From contig CACKZH010000009.1 of NCBI GenBank assembly GCA_902604575.1, positions 1 to 33,648 on the forward strand: DNA of 33,648 bases, written 5' to 3'. Position 1 is the stretch's first letter; every line of letters begins with the position of its first letter. Both the position numbers and the translations under genes were made by a program. Origin of the DNA: an uncultured Pelagibacteraceae bacterium (GTDB lineage: Bacteria; Pseudomonadota; Alphaproteobacteria; Pelagibacterales; Pelagibacteraceae). The notes below the pieces were generated by a model. It was not told the origin of the DNA, searched no databases, and worked only from the letters and a program-made list of their open reading frames with translations. Shown here piece by piece: positions 17,111-26,024 of the stretch.

Positions 17111-18778
17111 ATGAATAAAATTGTTGATCAAAATTTCATAAATAAGCTCGTCAATTACCTTCAAACCAAGCAGCATAAAAAACTTCAACTTGAAGTAAAG
17201 TTACTCGGAAAAATTGAGGATCAACATCCAATAATTATTTTTTATTATGCTGTATCACTTTCGTCATACGAACGTGTCACTAAAGAGGATCTTTTATACG
17301 CTACAGATTTATTTGAAAAAGTTTATTTGGCCGACAAATCAAATCTTCTAGCTCTTCACAATATGGTGAGACTTAGTTTTACAACTAAAAAATTTTTTAA
17401 GGTAAAAAAGTATGTTGAGGAAGAAATAGAAAAAAATAAAAAAAACGAAAAATTGATTGAATCTTTAGCGATGATTAATCATTTTTTGGGAAATGATGAT
17501 GTTTCAATAAAGTATTTTAAAGATCTTTATAAAAAGTTCCCAGAACATTTAGGGGGAAGGATAACATTTATTACATCGCTTCAATATGCTAGCAATGTAA
17601 ATCAAAAAGAATATTTAAATGAATGTGTTAATTATGCGGGACTGTTAGAAAAGCACTTAAATATACATAAACAATATTTTCAATTTGACTCCAAAAAAAA
17701 TAAAAAACCAAAAATTGCTTTTATTTCTGCCGATTTCAAAAAGCATTCAATATCAAGGTTTTTTACTCATTTATTATCTAACATTAATAAAAAAGAATTT
17801 GAGATTATTTTAATAAGCAATGTAAACATAAAATTTAAAGATGAGATAAGTGAAAAACTAAAAAAACTAGCTGATGAATGGTTCGATATTAGAAATTATT
17901 CAGATGATGAGTTAACTAATTTTATAAGATCACTTAATGTTGATATTTTAATAGATCTAAGTGGGTATACACTTAATAACCGACATAAAGTTTTAGCAAG
18001 AAGATGCGCAAAAAATCAAATTGTTTGGCTGGGTTTTAATAATACTCTTGGTTTGAAAAATTACGATTACTTGATAGCTGATAAAAATTTAATAATGAAA
18101 AATGAAGAAAAAATGTATAAAGAAAAAATACTTTTTTTACCTAAAATTTGGAACGTATTATCTGTACCAGAAAATTTGCCGTCAATTACAGATGATAAAA
18201 TTAAAAATAATATATTTACGTTTGGTTCATTTAACAATTTCAAAAAAATATCAAATGATACTATTGAAGTGTGGTCTAAAATATTAAAAGAAAACAATTC
18301 TCAACTTATTCTTAAAAATTCATTTCCGGATAGTGAAGAGTACAAAAATAATATTTATAATAAATTTATAAAGCAAGGAGTGAGTGAGAAGCAGATTATT
18401 TTTTTAGATCGGGAGAAAATGGAGGACGATCATTATAAACATTATAATAAAATCAATCTTGCTTTAGATACATTTCCCTATCCAGGCGTTACAACTTCAT
18501 TTGAATCAATATTAATGGGTGTACCCGTTCTAACTATGAATGGGTTTAATTTTAATTCAAGATGTGGAGTAAGTATAAATAAAAATATTGGTATGTTAGA
18601 TTTCATTGCAAATAATCATTACGAATATGTTTCTATCGCAAAAAAAATGAGTGAAGATCACGAATTACACCTGAAAAATGGAATCAAATTGAGAGAAAAA
18701 GCAATTAACTCAGCTTTATTTGATACGAAATTATTTGCTAAAGAATTTGAAAAAGTTTTATGGAAAGTTCTTAATTAA
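17111..18778 (+). CDS. GT41-family O-GlcNAc transferase-like (SPINDLY-type) glycosyltransferase, copy 1
   Basis: The 555-residue product has an N-terminal helical region of about 195 residues that looks like degenerate TPR repeats, then an OGT-like catalytic region. Visible marks are KIAFISADFKKHSISRF (residues 201-217; H212 matches the conserved histidine of OGT), DILIDLSGYTLNNR, FGSFNNFKKIS, ALDTFPYPGVTTSFE from residue 451, and VPVLTMNGFNFNSRCG, which fits the UDP-sugar-binding end. Known relatives attach GlcNAc or fucose to Ser/Thr of proteins. No signal peptide is visible, so it is probably cytoplasmic. It sits eight bases after rho and is paralogous to the protein at 19496. Substrate and sugar are unknown. 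Confidence 0.85.
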   Translation: MNKIVDQNFINKLVNYLQTKQHKKLQLEVKLLGKIEDQHPIIIFYYAVSLSSYERVTKEDLLYATDLFEKVYLADKSNLLALHNMVRLSFTTKKFFKVKKYVEEEIEKNKKNEKLIESLAMINHFLGNDDVSIKYFKDLYKKFPEHLGGRITFITSLQYASNVNQKEYLNECVNYAGLLEKHLNIHKQYFQFDSKKNKKPKIAFISADFKKHSISRFFTHLLSNINKKEFEIILISNVNIKFKDEISEKLKKLADEWFDIRNYSDDELTNFIRSLNVDILIDLSGYTLNNRHKVLARRCAKNQIVWLGFNNTLGLKNYDYLIADKNLIMKNEEKMYKEKILFLPKIWNVLSVPENLPSITDDKIKNNIFTFGSFNNFKKISNDTIEVWSKILKENNSQLILKNSFPDSEEYKNNIYNKFIKQGVSEKQIIFLDREKMEDDHYKHYNKINLALDTFPYPGVTTSFESILMGVPVLTMNGFNFNSRCGVSINKNIGMLDFIANNHYEYVSIAKKMSEDHELHLKNGIKLREKAINSALFDTKLFAKEFEKVLWKVLN

Positions 18779-18825
18779 ATTAAGTTTAAAATTTACATTA
18801 GATCTTTTAAATGTTTTAATAAATT

Positions 18826-19464
18826 ATGGAAATAAAACTTGAACAGATCAAACCATTTGGTCCTGTAATATTAAAAGTAAAAATACCAGAAAAAATTTTA
18901 AATGATTTAAATCAGTATACTGATGAAGTAATCGCTGACAAGGAAAAATCAAAAAAACTTGATCACGGAAGCAGATTAGTAGCGAATGCAAAACAAGAAT
19001 TTAGAATTGAACATGATTTCGCAAAAAAGTGTGGATGGGCAAATTTTTTAGCGACATGTGTTAGTAAATGGATTGAAATGTCAATGAAAAGAAAAATAAC
19101 AAAATTTCAAATAATTCAAACCTGGGTTGTCAGGCAGTTTAAGAATGAGTTTAACCCTATCCATTGGCACGGAGGACATATCTCTGGTGCTGGCTTTTTA
19201 AAGGTTCCTAATTATTTTGGAGAGCATACTAAAGAAAAAGGTGAAAATATATTCCAAGGTGGGAATTTAAATTTTATTGATGGTTCTCATAGATTTTTGT
19301 CAAACTCAGTATTTAAAATAAAACCTGAAGTAGGTGATTTTTATTTTTTTCCACATTATTTGATGCACACGGTTTATCCCTTCAAAGATACAGACGAGGA
19401 AAGAAGATCCATTTCATTTAATGCATATGTCGATGATGATATTTATAATGTATGGGGAAGATAA
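18826..19464 (+). CDS. Putative 2-oxoglutarate/Fe(II)-dependent oxygenase
   Basis: This 212-residue protein resembles small 2OG-Fe(II) oxygenases of the TIGR02466/P4H-like group, which hydroxylate or otherwise oxidise a substrate using oxygen and 2-oxoglutarate. Candidate iron ligands are H113 and H115 in NPIHWHGGHISGAGFLKVP, and H181 in FFPHYLMHTVYPF; the usual HxD is thus HxH. An arginine for 2-oxoglutarate lies at R193 or R194 in ERRSISFNAY, and GGNLNFIDGSHRF fits the core strand. No signal peptide or membrane segment is seen. It lies between the two GT41 genes (48- and 31-base gaps), suggesting it works on the same target or on the sugar. The substrate is unknown and the iron site is inferred by motif only. 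Confidence 0.75.
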   Translation: MEIKLEQIKPFGPVILKVKIPEKILNDLNQYTDEVIADKEKSKKLDHGSRLVANAKQEFRIEHDFAKKCGWANFLATCVSKWIEMSMKRKITKFQIIQTWVVRQFKNEFNPIHWHGGHISGAGFLKVPNYFGEHTKEKGENIFQGGNLNFIDGSHRFLSNSVFKIKPEVGDFYFFPHYLMHTVYPFKDTDEERRSISFNAYVDDDIYNVWGR

Positions 19465-19495
19465 ATTGAACAAACGTTTATAAAATTTTTGTTCT

Positions 19496-21151
19496 ATGAA
19501 ATTTGACAAGAATAAACTTTTAAATATCAAAAATAGTTTTTTAGAGAAAAAATATAGTCAATGTGAAAACTTAATTGAAGAACTTGGAAGTTTAGAAAAA
19601 CTTCCTCATTTAATTCTTAATTTTTATGTAACTTCAAAACTTTTAAATAAAAGTTCTAGGAAAGAAGATTATTTAGTTGCAGCAAAGTATTTAGAAAAAA
19701 TTTATTCTGCGAATACAAACGATAAGATAAATTTATATAATTTAATTATAGCCAGCATAAACGCTAACCATTTCAAATTCGTAGAAAAATATTTACATGA
19801 AGAATATGAAAAAGATCCAAATAATCCAAGAATTTTAGAAGGTCTAAGTAAAATGAACTACAGTAGATCAAATATAGTGGAATCATCAAAATATTTTGGT
19901 GAATATGCAGCTGCAATGAAAACAGATTTCAAGATTTGGTCGTCTTACCTCTCACTTGCTAATTTAAATGGTTTTTTAGATCAAAAGAAATATTTAGAAA
20001 TTTGTAAAAAAATAGATGCAATAGAAATAATAAAAACTGATAGACCCATAAAAAAAATTAAACAAGATAAAATTAAAGTTGCCTTTATCTCAGGAGATTT
20101 TGCAAATCACTCAGTATCTTTTTTTTTAAAAGATATTTTAAAAAAAATTAATAAGAAAAAATTTAAGCTTTACGCATTAAGCAATAGACCTTTGTTTTCT
20201 CATGATGAGACCACTATTGAATTAAAAAAATATTTTGAAGAATGGAAAGATACATTTGATATGGACGATGAAAGCCTGCTTAGTTATGGAAGATCTTTAA
20301 ATCTTGATATACTAGTAGATTTATCAGGCTATACGTCATTCAATCGTATAAATGTTGTAAGATCTAGAATAGCCCCTATTCAAATTTTGTGGCTTGGGTA
20401 TTGTAATTCCTTAGGACTCAAAAACATTGACTATATAATTGCTGATCAAAACTTAATTTTAGAAAATGAAAAAAAACAATATTTAGAAAAAGTTATTTAT
20501 ATGCCTGATATATGGAATTCTTTAGCTATGCCAGAGAATATACCTAAAATAAAAAATGAAAATAAAGATTTTGTTTTCGGTTCTTTTAATAATTTTAATA
20601 AAATTTCGAATTCTACAATTATGGTTTGGTCGAAAATTTTAAACTCTACTAAAAGTAAGTTAGTTTTGAAAACATCAGCAACGGATGATTTTGAATTTAG
20701 TAAAAAAATACTATTTGATAAATTTTCAAAGCATAATGTGAATTTAGATCAAATAGATATTTTACAAAAAGTAGAAAATTTTTATGATCATTTAGAGTTA
20801 TATAATAAAATTGATTTAGCTCTTGATACCTTCCCGTATCCAGGGGTTACGACTACTTTTGAAGCAGTTTTAATGGGTGTTCCTGTTTTAACAATGAAAG
20901 GATTTAATTTTAACTCCAGATGTGGTGAAAGCATTATCACCAATTTAAAACTAAATGAATTTATTGCTTCTACCGAAGATGATTATATTAAAAAAGCAAT
21001 TAAATTTTCGAATGACAAAAACTTATTAAATAACATTAATGGGAATTTCTTAAGAGATATTTCTTTAAGATCGCCTCTTTTCGATACGACTAAATTTACA
21101 AATAATATCGAAAATAAACTTGAGGAAATATATATAGAGTCTTATAAATAA
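19496..21151 (+). CDS. GT41-family O-GlcNAc transferase-like (SPINDLY-type) glycosyltransferase, copy 2
   Basis: The 551-residue product is a full-length paralogue of the protein at 17111, with the same layout: a helical, TPR-like N terminus (about 190 residues), then the catalytic region with KVAFISGDFANHSVSFF (H205), DILVDLSGYTSFNR, WLGYCNSLGLKNIDYIIAD, FGSFNNFNKIS, ALDTFPYPGVTTTFE from residue 442 and VPVLTMKGFNFNSRCGES, ending RSPLFDTTKFTNNIE as in OGT. Differences throughout suggest an old duplication and different specificity, not a recent copy. The end overlaps the convergent sulfotransferase by ten bases. Sugar donor and target are unknown. Confidence 0.85.
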   Translation: MKFDKNKLLNIKNSFLEKKYSQCENLIEELGSLEKLPHLILNFYVTSKLLNKSSRKEDYLVAAKYLEKIYSANTNDKINLYNLIIASINANHFKFVEKYLHEEYEKDPNNPRILEGLSKMNYSRSNIVESSKYFGEYAAAMKTDFKIWSSYLSLANLNGFLDQKKYLEICKKIDAIEIIKTDRPIKKIKQDKIKVAFISGDFANHSVSFFLKDILKKINKKKFKLYALSNRPLFSHDETTIELKKYFEEWKDTFDMDDESLLSYGRSLNLDILVDLSGYTSFNRINVVRSRIAPIQILWLGYCNSLGLKNIDYIIADQNLILENEKKQYLEKVIYMPDIWNSLAMPENIPKIKNENKDFVFGSFNNFNKISNSTIMVWSKILNSTKSKLVLKTSATDDFEFSKKILFDKFSKHNVNLDQIDILQKVENFYDHLELYNKIDLALDTFPYPGVTTTFEAVLMGVPVLTMKGFNFNSRCGESIITNLKLNEFIASTEDDYIKKAIKFSNDKNLLNNINGNFLRDISLRSPLFDTTKFTNNIENKLEEIYIESYK

Positions 21152-21996
21152 TTAAGTTCCTTCATTTCTTTCATAAAGTTTATCTCGATCTCTTTCCTTA
21201 CATTATTTGGAAGATGAGTCTCCCAATCATTATCAGGACCTAAATTAAAAAACTTTTTCTTTTCATTTGTAATTTGATCTGGTGGGGCCTCATTAAACCC
21301 AAATTTTTCTTCTGATTGTTTTAAATTTTTAAATGAACTGTTTAATATAGCTTTTTGAATATTTTTTTTATCAATTTTAAATTTTAATAATTTGGACAAA
21401 AATTCGGTAATTTCGTTAAACTTTTTATCAGGATTTTTAATTAAATCCTCGTATCTTATTAGTAAGTAATTTTTTTTAAAATTTTTCCATGCACTATAAT
21501 GATTGCTCCAATTTGAAATATAAGTTGGAAACTCTGTTTCTCTAGTATAAGTATTTTTTTTGCCCATTTTTCCTGAAAATCTATTTTTATCCAACATAAA
21601 TTCTAATGCATCATCGTAACTCTTAAAAGAATAATGATGTTTTAAAGATGTAATTACATTTCGTGGATCTCTAACAATATAAATTACTCCTATTGAGTTT
21701 TTATAGTTTGTAAAAAAGTTATTATTTATTGAACAAAGTATATGGTGAGTTTTCAAAAATTTTATTTTTTTATCAAGATTTAAAATACTTTGAGATTTTT
21801 CCCAATTCTTTGAGATTTCTTCAAAATTTTCAAAATCATCAAGTAAGTTATAAAAATCTTTGCTTAACGGATAAGCATGTATTTGTTTCAATTTATCTAG
21901 TGTATTCAAGTTTTCTTCTTTATATATCAAAGATGTAATGAATGCTCTTAACCAAGTATTGCCACTTTTGGGATATGAAGCTAACCAGATGATCAT
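21142..21996 (-). CDS. Sulfotransferase (PAPS-dependent)
   Basis: The 284-residue protein has the two PAPS-binding signatures of the sulfotransferase superfamily: the 5'-phosphosulfate loop YPKSGNTWLRAF at residues 8-19 and the 3'-phosphate motif IVRDPRNVITSL at about 107-118, followed by a helix ending near residue 124. KTHH (82-85) matches the family's conserved basic segment. It transfers sulfate from PAPS to a hydroxyl or amine; the acceptor is unknown and could be a glycan, lipid or small molecule. It reads toward the glycosyltransferases, overlapping copy 2 by ten bases, and shares a 43-base divergent gap with mnmE. It is the only gene of the block on the minus strand. Confidence 0.88.
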   Translation of the reverse strand: MIIWLASYPKSGNTWLRAFITSLIYKEENLNTLDKLKQIHAYPLSKDFYNLLDDFENFEEISKNWEKSQSILNLDKKIKFLKTHHILCSINNNFFTNYKNSIGVIYIVRDPRNVITSLKHHYSFKSYDDALEFMLDKNRFSGKMGKKNTYTRETEFPTYISNWSNHYSAWKNFKKNYLLIRYEDLIKNPDKKFNEITEFLSKLLKFKIDKKNIQKAILNSSFKNLKQSEEKFGFNEAPPDQITNEKKKFFNLGPDNDWETHLPNNVRKEIEINFMKEMKELNYL

Positions 21997-22014
21997 AAAA
22001 AAATATATAATTTC

Positions 22015-22035
22015 AATAATATAAATTATATTATT
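22015..22035. repeat. Near-perfect inverted repeat between sulfotransferase and mnmE
   Basis: AATAATATAA and TTATATTATT form a perfect 10-base inverted repeat around one base, ending four bases before the mnmE ATG. It contains TATAAA and TATAAT-like strings on the two strands, so it may serve as overlapping divergent promoters. It is composed only of A and T, so chance is a real alternative. Confidence 0.3.
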
Positions 22036-22039
22036 TTAT

Positions 22040-23371
22040 ATGACTATTTTTGCTTTATCATCTGGACCAGGTGTGTCTGGTGTAGCCGTTATAAGAATTT
22101 CAGGAAAAGAAACTAAAAAAGTCATAAAATTGCTTACAGGTAAAGACATTCCTGTCCCAAGAACAGCAACACTAAGAAAAATCAATAAAATCAATACTTC
22201 TGAGCTAATAGATGAGGGTATAATATTGTGGTTTCCTGGACCTGAGAGCTACACAGGTGAAGATATGGCTGAGATACAGGTACATGGAAGTAAAGCCGTT
22301 GTAGATGCCCTGCACTCTTCGCTTTCATTTATAGAAAATTGCAGATTAGCTGAGCCAGGTGAATTTACAAAACTAGCATTTCAAAATGGAAAAATAAATT
22401 TACTTAAAGCAGAAAGTATTGCTGATTTGATTTCTTCAGAAACAGAAATTCAAAGACAACAAGCAATTAAAATCATGAATGGAAAATCATCTGAACAATT
22501 TAATTTTCTTAGAGAAAAACTTTTAAAAATTTTATCACATGTTGAGGCGAAAATTGATTTTCCAGATGAAGATCTACCAAATAATATTTTAGATGAAATC
22601 AAAAATAGCTCAGATGAAGTAATAAATAAAATTAAAAAAATATTAAATGATCAAAAAGTTGGAGAAAGAATTAGAGAAGGTTTTAAAATTGCTATACTTG
22701 GACCAACTAATGCTGGAAAATCTAGCCTGATGAATCATTTATCCAATCGAGATGTAGCAATTGTTTCCGAAATTGCTGGCACAACTAGAGACGTAATAGA
22801 AACACATCTTAATATAGATGGTTATCCAGTTATAATATCTGATACAGCTGGAATAAGAGACTCAAAAGACGAGATAGAAAAGAAAGGTATTAAATTATCC
22901 CTAAATAGAGCAGAAGAAGCAGATTTAAAGCTTGTTGTGGTTGATGCAAAAAACCCAGATTTTACTGATGTTTTGAAGGGTTTGTTAGACGAAAATGCTA
23001 TATTAGTTATAAATAAGTCTGATCTTTTAGAAAAAGATATTGATCCAGAAATTAAAAAAACTAATCACGTTTTAATTTCAATTAAAGAAAATAAAAACAT
23101 CGAAGAATTAATTTTAAAAATAAAAAATAATTTAAAAAATAAATTTATTTCAAGTGATGATATTTTAATTACCAGAGAAAGACACAGACAACATTTACAA
23201 CAGTGTTTAGATCATTTAAAAAATTTTAATCACAAAAAAAAAATAGAAGATTTCGACAAAGCAGCAGAAGATTTAAGATTAGCTACTAGACATTTAGGCA
23301 TGATCGTTGGAAAAGTCGATGTTGAGGAGATATTAGGTAGTATTTTCAACGATTTTTGTATCGGTAAATAA
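22040..23371 (+). CDS. mnmE: tRNA uridine-5-carboxymethylaminomethyl modification GTPase MnmE
   Basis: MnmE, with MnmG, makes the cmnm5 (or nm5) group on U34 of several tRNAs. The 443-residue protein has an N-terminal folate-binding domain (about residues 1-120), a helical domain, an inserted G domain with G1 GPTNAGKS at 221-228, G2 GTTRD, G3 DTAG and G4 NKSD, and the C-terminal CIGK whose cysteine is essential. All key parts are present. It lies 117 bases upstream of its partner mnmG. Confidence 0.97.
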   Translation: MTIFALSSGPGVSGVAVIRISGKETKKVIKLLTGKDIPVPRTATLRKINKINTSELIDEGIILWFPGPESYTGEDMAEIQVHGSKAVVDALHSSLSFIENCRLAEPGEFTKLAFQNGKINLLKAESIADLISSETEIQRQQAIKIMNGKSSEQFNFLREKLLKILSHVEAKIDFPDEDLPNNILDEIKNSSDEVINKIKKILNDQKVGERIREGFKIAILGPTNAGKSSLMNHLSNRDVAIVSEIAGTTRDVIETHLNIDGYPVIISDTAGIRDSKDEIEKKGIKLSLNRAEEADLKLVVVDAKNPDFTDVLKGLLDENAILVINKSDLLEKDIDPEIKKTNHVLISIKENKNIEELILKIKNNLKNKFISSDDILITRERHRQHLQQCLDHLKNFNHKKKIEDFDKAAEDLRLATRHLGMIVGKVDVEEILGSIFNDFCIGK

Positions 23372-23426
23372 TACCTGAGTTTGCTGGTTTTTTTACGTTT
23401 TTTTCCCTATAAACGTTGATAATATT

Positions 23427-23450
23427 GGCTTATTTACAAAAAAATAAGCC
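23427..23450. repeat. Stem-loop in the mnmE-mnmG spacer
   Basis: GGCTTATTT (23427-23435) and AAATAAGCC (23442-23450) form a perfect 9-base stem with a six-base loop. The following TATCTTG is a poor T-tract, so a simple intrinsic terminator after mnmE is possible but weak. It lies 38 bases before the mnmG start and could be a control hairpin. No other gene lies in this 117-base spacer. Confidence 0.45.
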
Positions 23451-23488
23451 TATCTTGTAAAATATACAATCACCTATAAATTCAGGTT

Positions 23489-25360
23489 ATGAAAAATGAT
23501 TTGTCGTTTGATGTAGTAGTAATAGGTGGTGGGCATGCAGGTTGTGAAGCAGCAGCAGCATCGGCTCGTCTAGGAGTAAACACTGCCCTATTCACTCACA
23601 AAATAGAGACTATTGGAGAGATGTCATGTAACCCTGCAATAGGTGGTTTGGGTAAAGGTCATTTGGTTAGAGAAATAGATGCCCTTGATGGTGTTATGGG
23701 AGATGTAGCAGACAAATCAGGTATACAATTTAGATTGTTAAATAGAAGTAGAGGACCAGCAGTCAGAGGACCAAGAACTCAATCAGATAGGTCATTATAT
23801 CGTAAATATATGCAAAAAAAACTTTTAAATTACTGTAATTTAAGCGTTTTTTCTGATCCTGTAATAAAGTTTATTTTTTATAAAAATTCAATAAATGGAT
23901 TTGAAACTAAAGAAGGTAAGAAAGTTCTATCAAATAAGATAATACTCACAACAGGCACTTTTTTAAATGGTCTGATATATATAGGTGATGAAAGAACTCC
24001 TGCAGGCAGATACGACGAAAAACCTTCAACAGGTTTAAGTGAACAATTAGCTAAATATGATTTTAAAATTGGAAGATTAAAAACTGGAACTCCACCAAGA
24101 TTAGATGCCAGGACGATTAATTTTAAAAACTTGGAAGAACAGTTTGCTGATGAAGATCCTTATTTTTTTTCTTTCTTAACAAAAAAAAATTTAAACAAAC
24201 AAGTGTCATGCCGAATGACGTATACAAATGAGAAGGTTCATAAAATTATAGAAAAGAATTTATCTAAGAGTGCAATGTACTCAGGTAGTATAAAAGGAGT
24301 GGGTCCAAGATATTGTCCATCTATAGAAGATAAGATAGTAAAATTTACAGATAAGGTGCGTCACCAGATATTTTTAGAACCTGAAGGCCTAAATGATCAC
24401 ACAATTTACCCAAATGGCATCTCCACATCACTACCAGCTGATGTTCAACAAGAAATTTGTAATAATATCAATGGTTTAGAGGAAGTATCAATAATAAGAC
24501 CAGGATATGCAATAGAATATGACTATGTAGATCCGCGTGAACTATTCCTAACCCTTGAAACTAAGAAGATAAGTAATCTTTATTTTGCTGGCCAGATTAA
24601 TGGAACCACAGGATACGAGGAAGCTGCTGCACAAGGTCTTATAGCTGGAATAAATGCTGCTTTGTCTTTTAAAAAATTAGAGCCATTTATCCTTGATAGG
24701 TCTGATGCTTATATCGGAGTAATGATTGATGATTTAGTTACTAAAGGAGTAGCTGAACCATACCGTATGTTTACATCGAGAGCAGAATATCGATTAAGCT
24801 TGAGATCTGATAATGCAGATCAGAGACTAACAGCCAAGGGAATAGAGATTGGTTTAATAGGCAACGAGAGAAAAACCAAATATTTGAGTAAATTTAGACA
24901 AATTAATCAAATAAGCACAAAAATGATTAAATCCAAGATTTCACCATCCAAAGCAGAGCGATTCGGAATTAGAATAGCAAAAGATGGAATTTTGAGATCA
25001 TCTGACGAAGTATTAACTCAAAAAGGGGTTAATATGTGTAAAATTAGGAATATATGGCCTGATATACCTTTTTTTAGTAAAGAAATTGACGAACAAGTAG
25101 AGATTAATGCTCATTATAGAGGATATTTAAAGAAGCAAAAAGCTGATATTTTAGCATTTAAGAGAGATGAAAACCTAATTATTCCTGATAAAATTAATTA
25201 TGATGGACTATCAGGTTTATCTAATGAGGTAAAAGCTAAATTTAAGCAAATTAAGCCAAAAACTATGGGCCAAGCTCTAAGAATTGATGGAATAACTCCT
25301 GCAGCTGTATATATTTTGTTGTCACACGTCAAAAGAAAGTCTATTAAGCATATAGCTTAA
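23489..25360 (+). CDS. mnmG: tRNA uridine-5-carboxymethylaminomethyl modification enzyme MnmG (GidA)
   Basis: MnmG is the FAD-dependent partner of MnmE in U34 modification. The FAD-binding loop GGGHAGCEA is at residues 13-21, and [20 protein letters not shown] (near residue 48), [14 protein letters not shown] and [21 protein letters not shown] are all intact and diagnostic; the C-terminal helical domain contacts tRNA. The 623-residue length is typical. Its stop overlaps the rsmG start by one base (TAATG). Confidence 0.98.
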   Translation: MKNDLSFDVVVIGGGHAGCEAAAASARLGVNTALFTHKIETIGEMSCNPAIGGLGKGHLVREIDALDGVMGDVADKSGIQFRLLNRSRGPAVRGPRTQSDRSLYRKYMQKKLLNYCNLSVFSDPVIKFIFYKNSINGFETKEGKKVLSNKIILTTGTFLNGLIYIGDERTPAGRYDEKPSTGLSEQLAKYDFKIGRLKTGTPPRLDARTINFKNLEEQFADEDPYFFSFLTKKNLNKQVSCRMTYTNEKVHKIIEKNLSKSAMYSGSIKGVGPRYCPSIEDKIVKFTDKVRHQIFLEPEGLNDHTIYPNGISTSLPADVQQEICNNINGLEEVSIIRPGYAIEYDYVDPRELFLTLETKKISNLYFAGQINGTTGYEEAAAQGLIAGINAALSFKKLEPFILDRSDAYIGVMIDDLVTKGVAEPYRMFTSRAEYRLSLRSDNADQRLTAKGIEIGLIGNERKTKYLSKFRQINQISTKMIKSKISPSKAERFGIRIAKDGILRSSDEVLTQKGVNMCKIRNIWPDIPFFSKEIDEQVEINAHYRGYLKKQKADILAFKRDENLIIPDKINYDGLSGLSNEVKAKFKQIKPKTMGQALRIDGITPAAVYILLSHVKRKSIKHIA

Positions 25361-26004
25361 TGGATCAAGAAATTTTAAATTCTTACTCTAGAATCAACCA
25401 CTTAAATGTTTCACGTGAAACATTTTTGGACTTTGAAAACTATACATCCATGATTCTTGAAAAAAATAAAAAAATCAATATAATTAGTCAAAATACAGCA
25501 TCAAAAAAAACTATAATTCAGCGCCATATAATAGATTCAGCACAAATTATTGATTTTGTTGATTTAAATGGCTATACAATCACAGATTTAGGTTCAGGAG
25601 GGGGTTTTCCGGGCATTATTGTGGCAATCATACTAAAAAATATGAAAAATAACATGTACGTTCATTTGTATGAAAAAAGCTACCATAAAAGCCATTTTTT
25701 AAAGGAAGTGTCAGAAAAATTAAAATTAAAAACAAAAGTTTTTCAAAAAAATATTTTTGAAATAAAAAATTTAGAAACAGGAACAATAATGTCTAGAGCA
25801 TTCAAACCAATGCCGGTAGTTTTAGATTTAGTATATGAAAATTTTTCAAAATATAAAAATTTAATTTTCTTTATGGGAAAAAATGGAAAAAAAGTTTTTG
25901 AAAATTCCAAAAAAAATTGGGAGCTGGAATATATAGAAAAGAAAAGTTTAACAAGTGAAGACTCTTTTTTAATAAATATTAAAAAAATTAAAAAAACGAA
26001 TTAA
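25360..26004 (+). CDS. rsmG: 16S rRNA (guanine-527-N7)-methyltransferase RsmG (GidB)
   Basis: RsmG methylates G527 in the 16S rRNA 530 loop using SAM; its loss gives low-level streptomycin resistance in other bacteria. The SAM-binding loop DLGSGGGFPGI is at residues 76-86 and an MSRAFKPM motif follows near residue 146. The 214-residue protein is of normal length. Its N-terminal coding sequence carries a perfect parS site, which is why residues 16-21 read NVSRET. The 3' half is very AT- and Lys-rich. parA starts 20 bases downstream. Confidence 0.95.
   Translation: MDQEILNSYSRINHLNVSRETFLDFENYTSMILEKNKKINIISQNTASKKTIIQRHIIDSAQIIDFVDLNGYTITDLGSGGGFPGIIVAIILKNMKNNMYVHLYEKSYHKSHFLKEVSEKLKLKTKVFQKNIFEIKNLETGTIMSRAFKPMPVVLDLVYENFSKYKNLIFFMGKNGKKVFENSKKNWELEYIEKKSLTSEDSFLINIKKIKKTN
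25407..25422. other. parS: parS centromere site (ParB-binding palindrome) inside rsmG
   Basis: TGTTTCACGTGAAACA is a perfect copy of the widely conserved bacterial parS palindrome. The symmetry extends by AAA and TTT on the two sides, making a perfect 22-base palindrome (25404-25425). It lies in codons 16-21 of rsmG, about 1.4 kb before parB and about 12 kb from the candidate origin. ParB loads here and spreads; ParA then moves the origin. It is the only such site I noticed in the window. Confidence 0.93.
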
Positions 26005-26024
26005 AAAATTATAAAAAAAATTAA

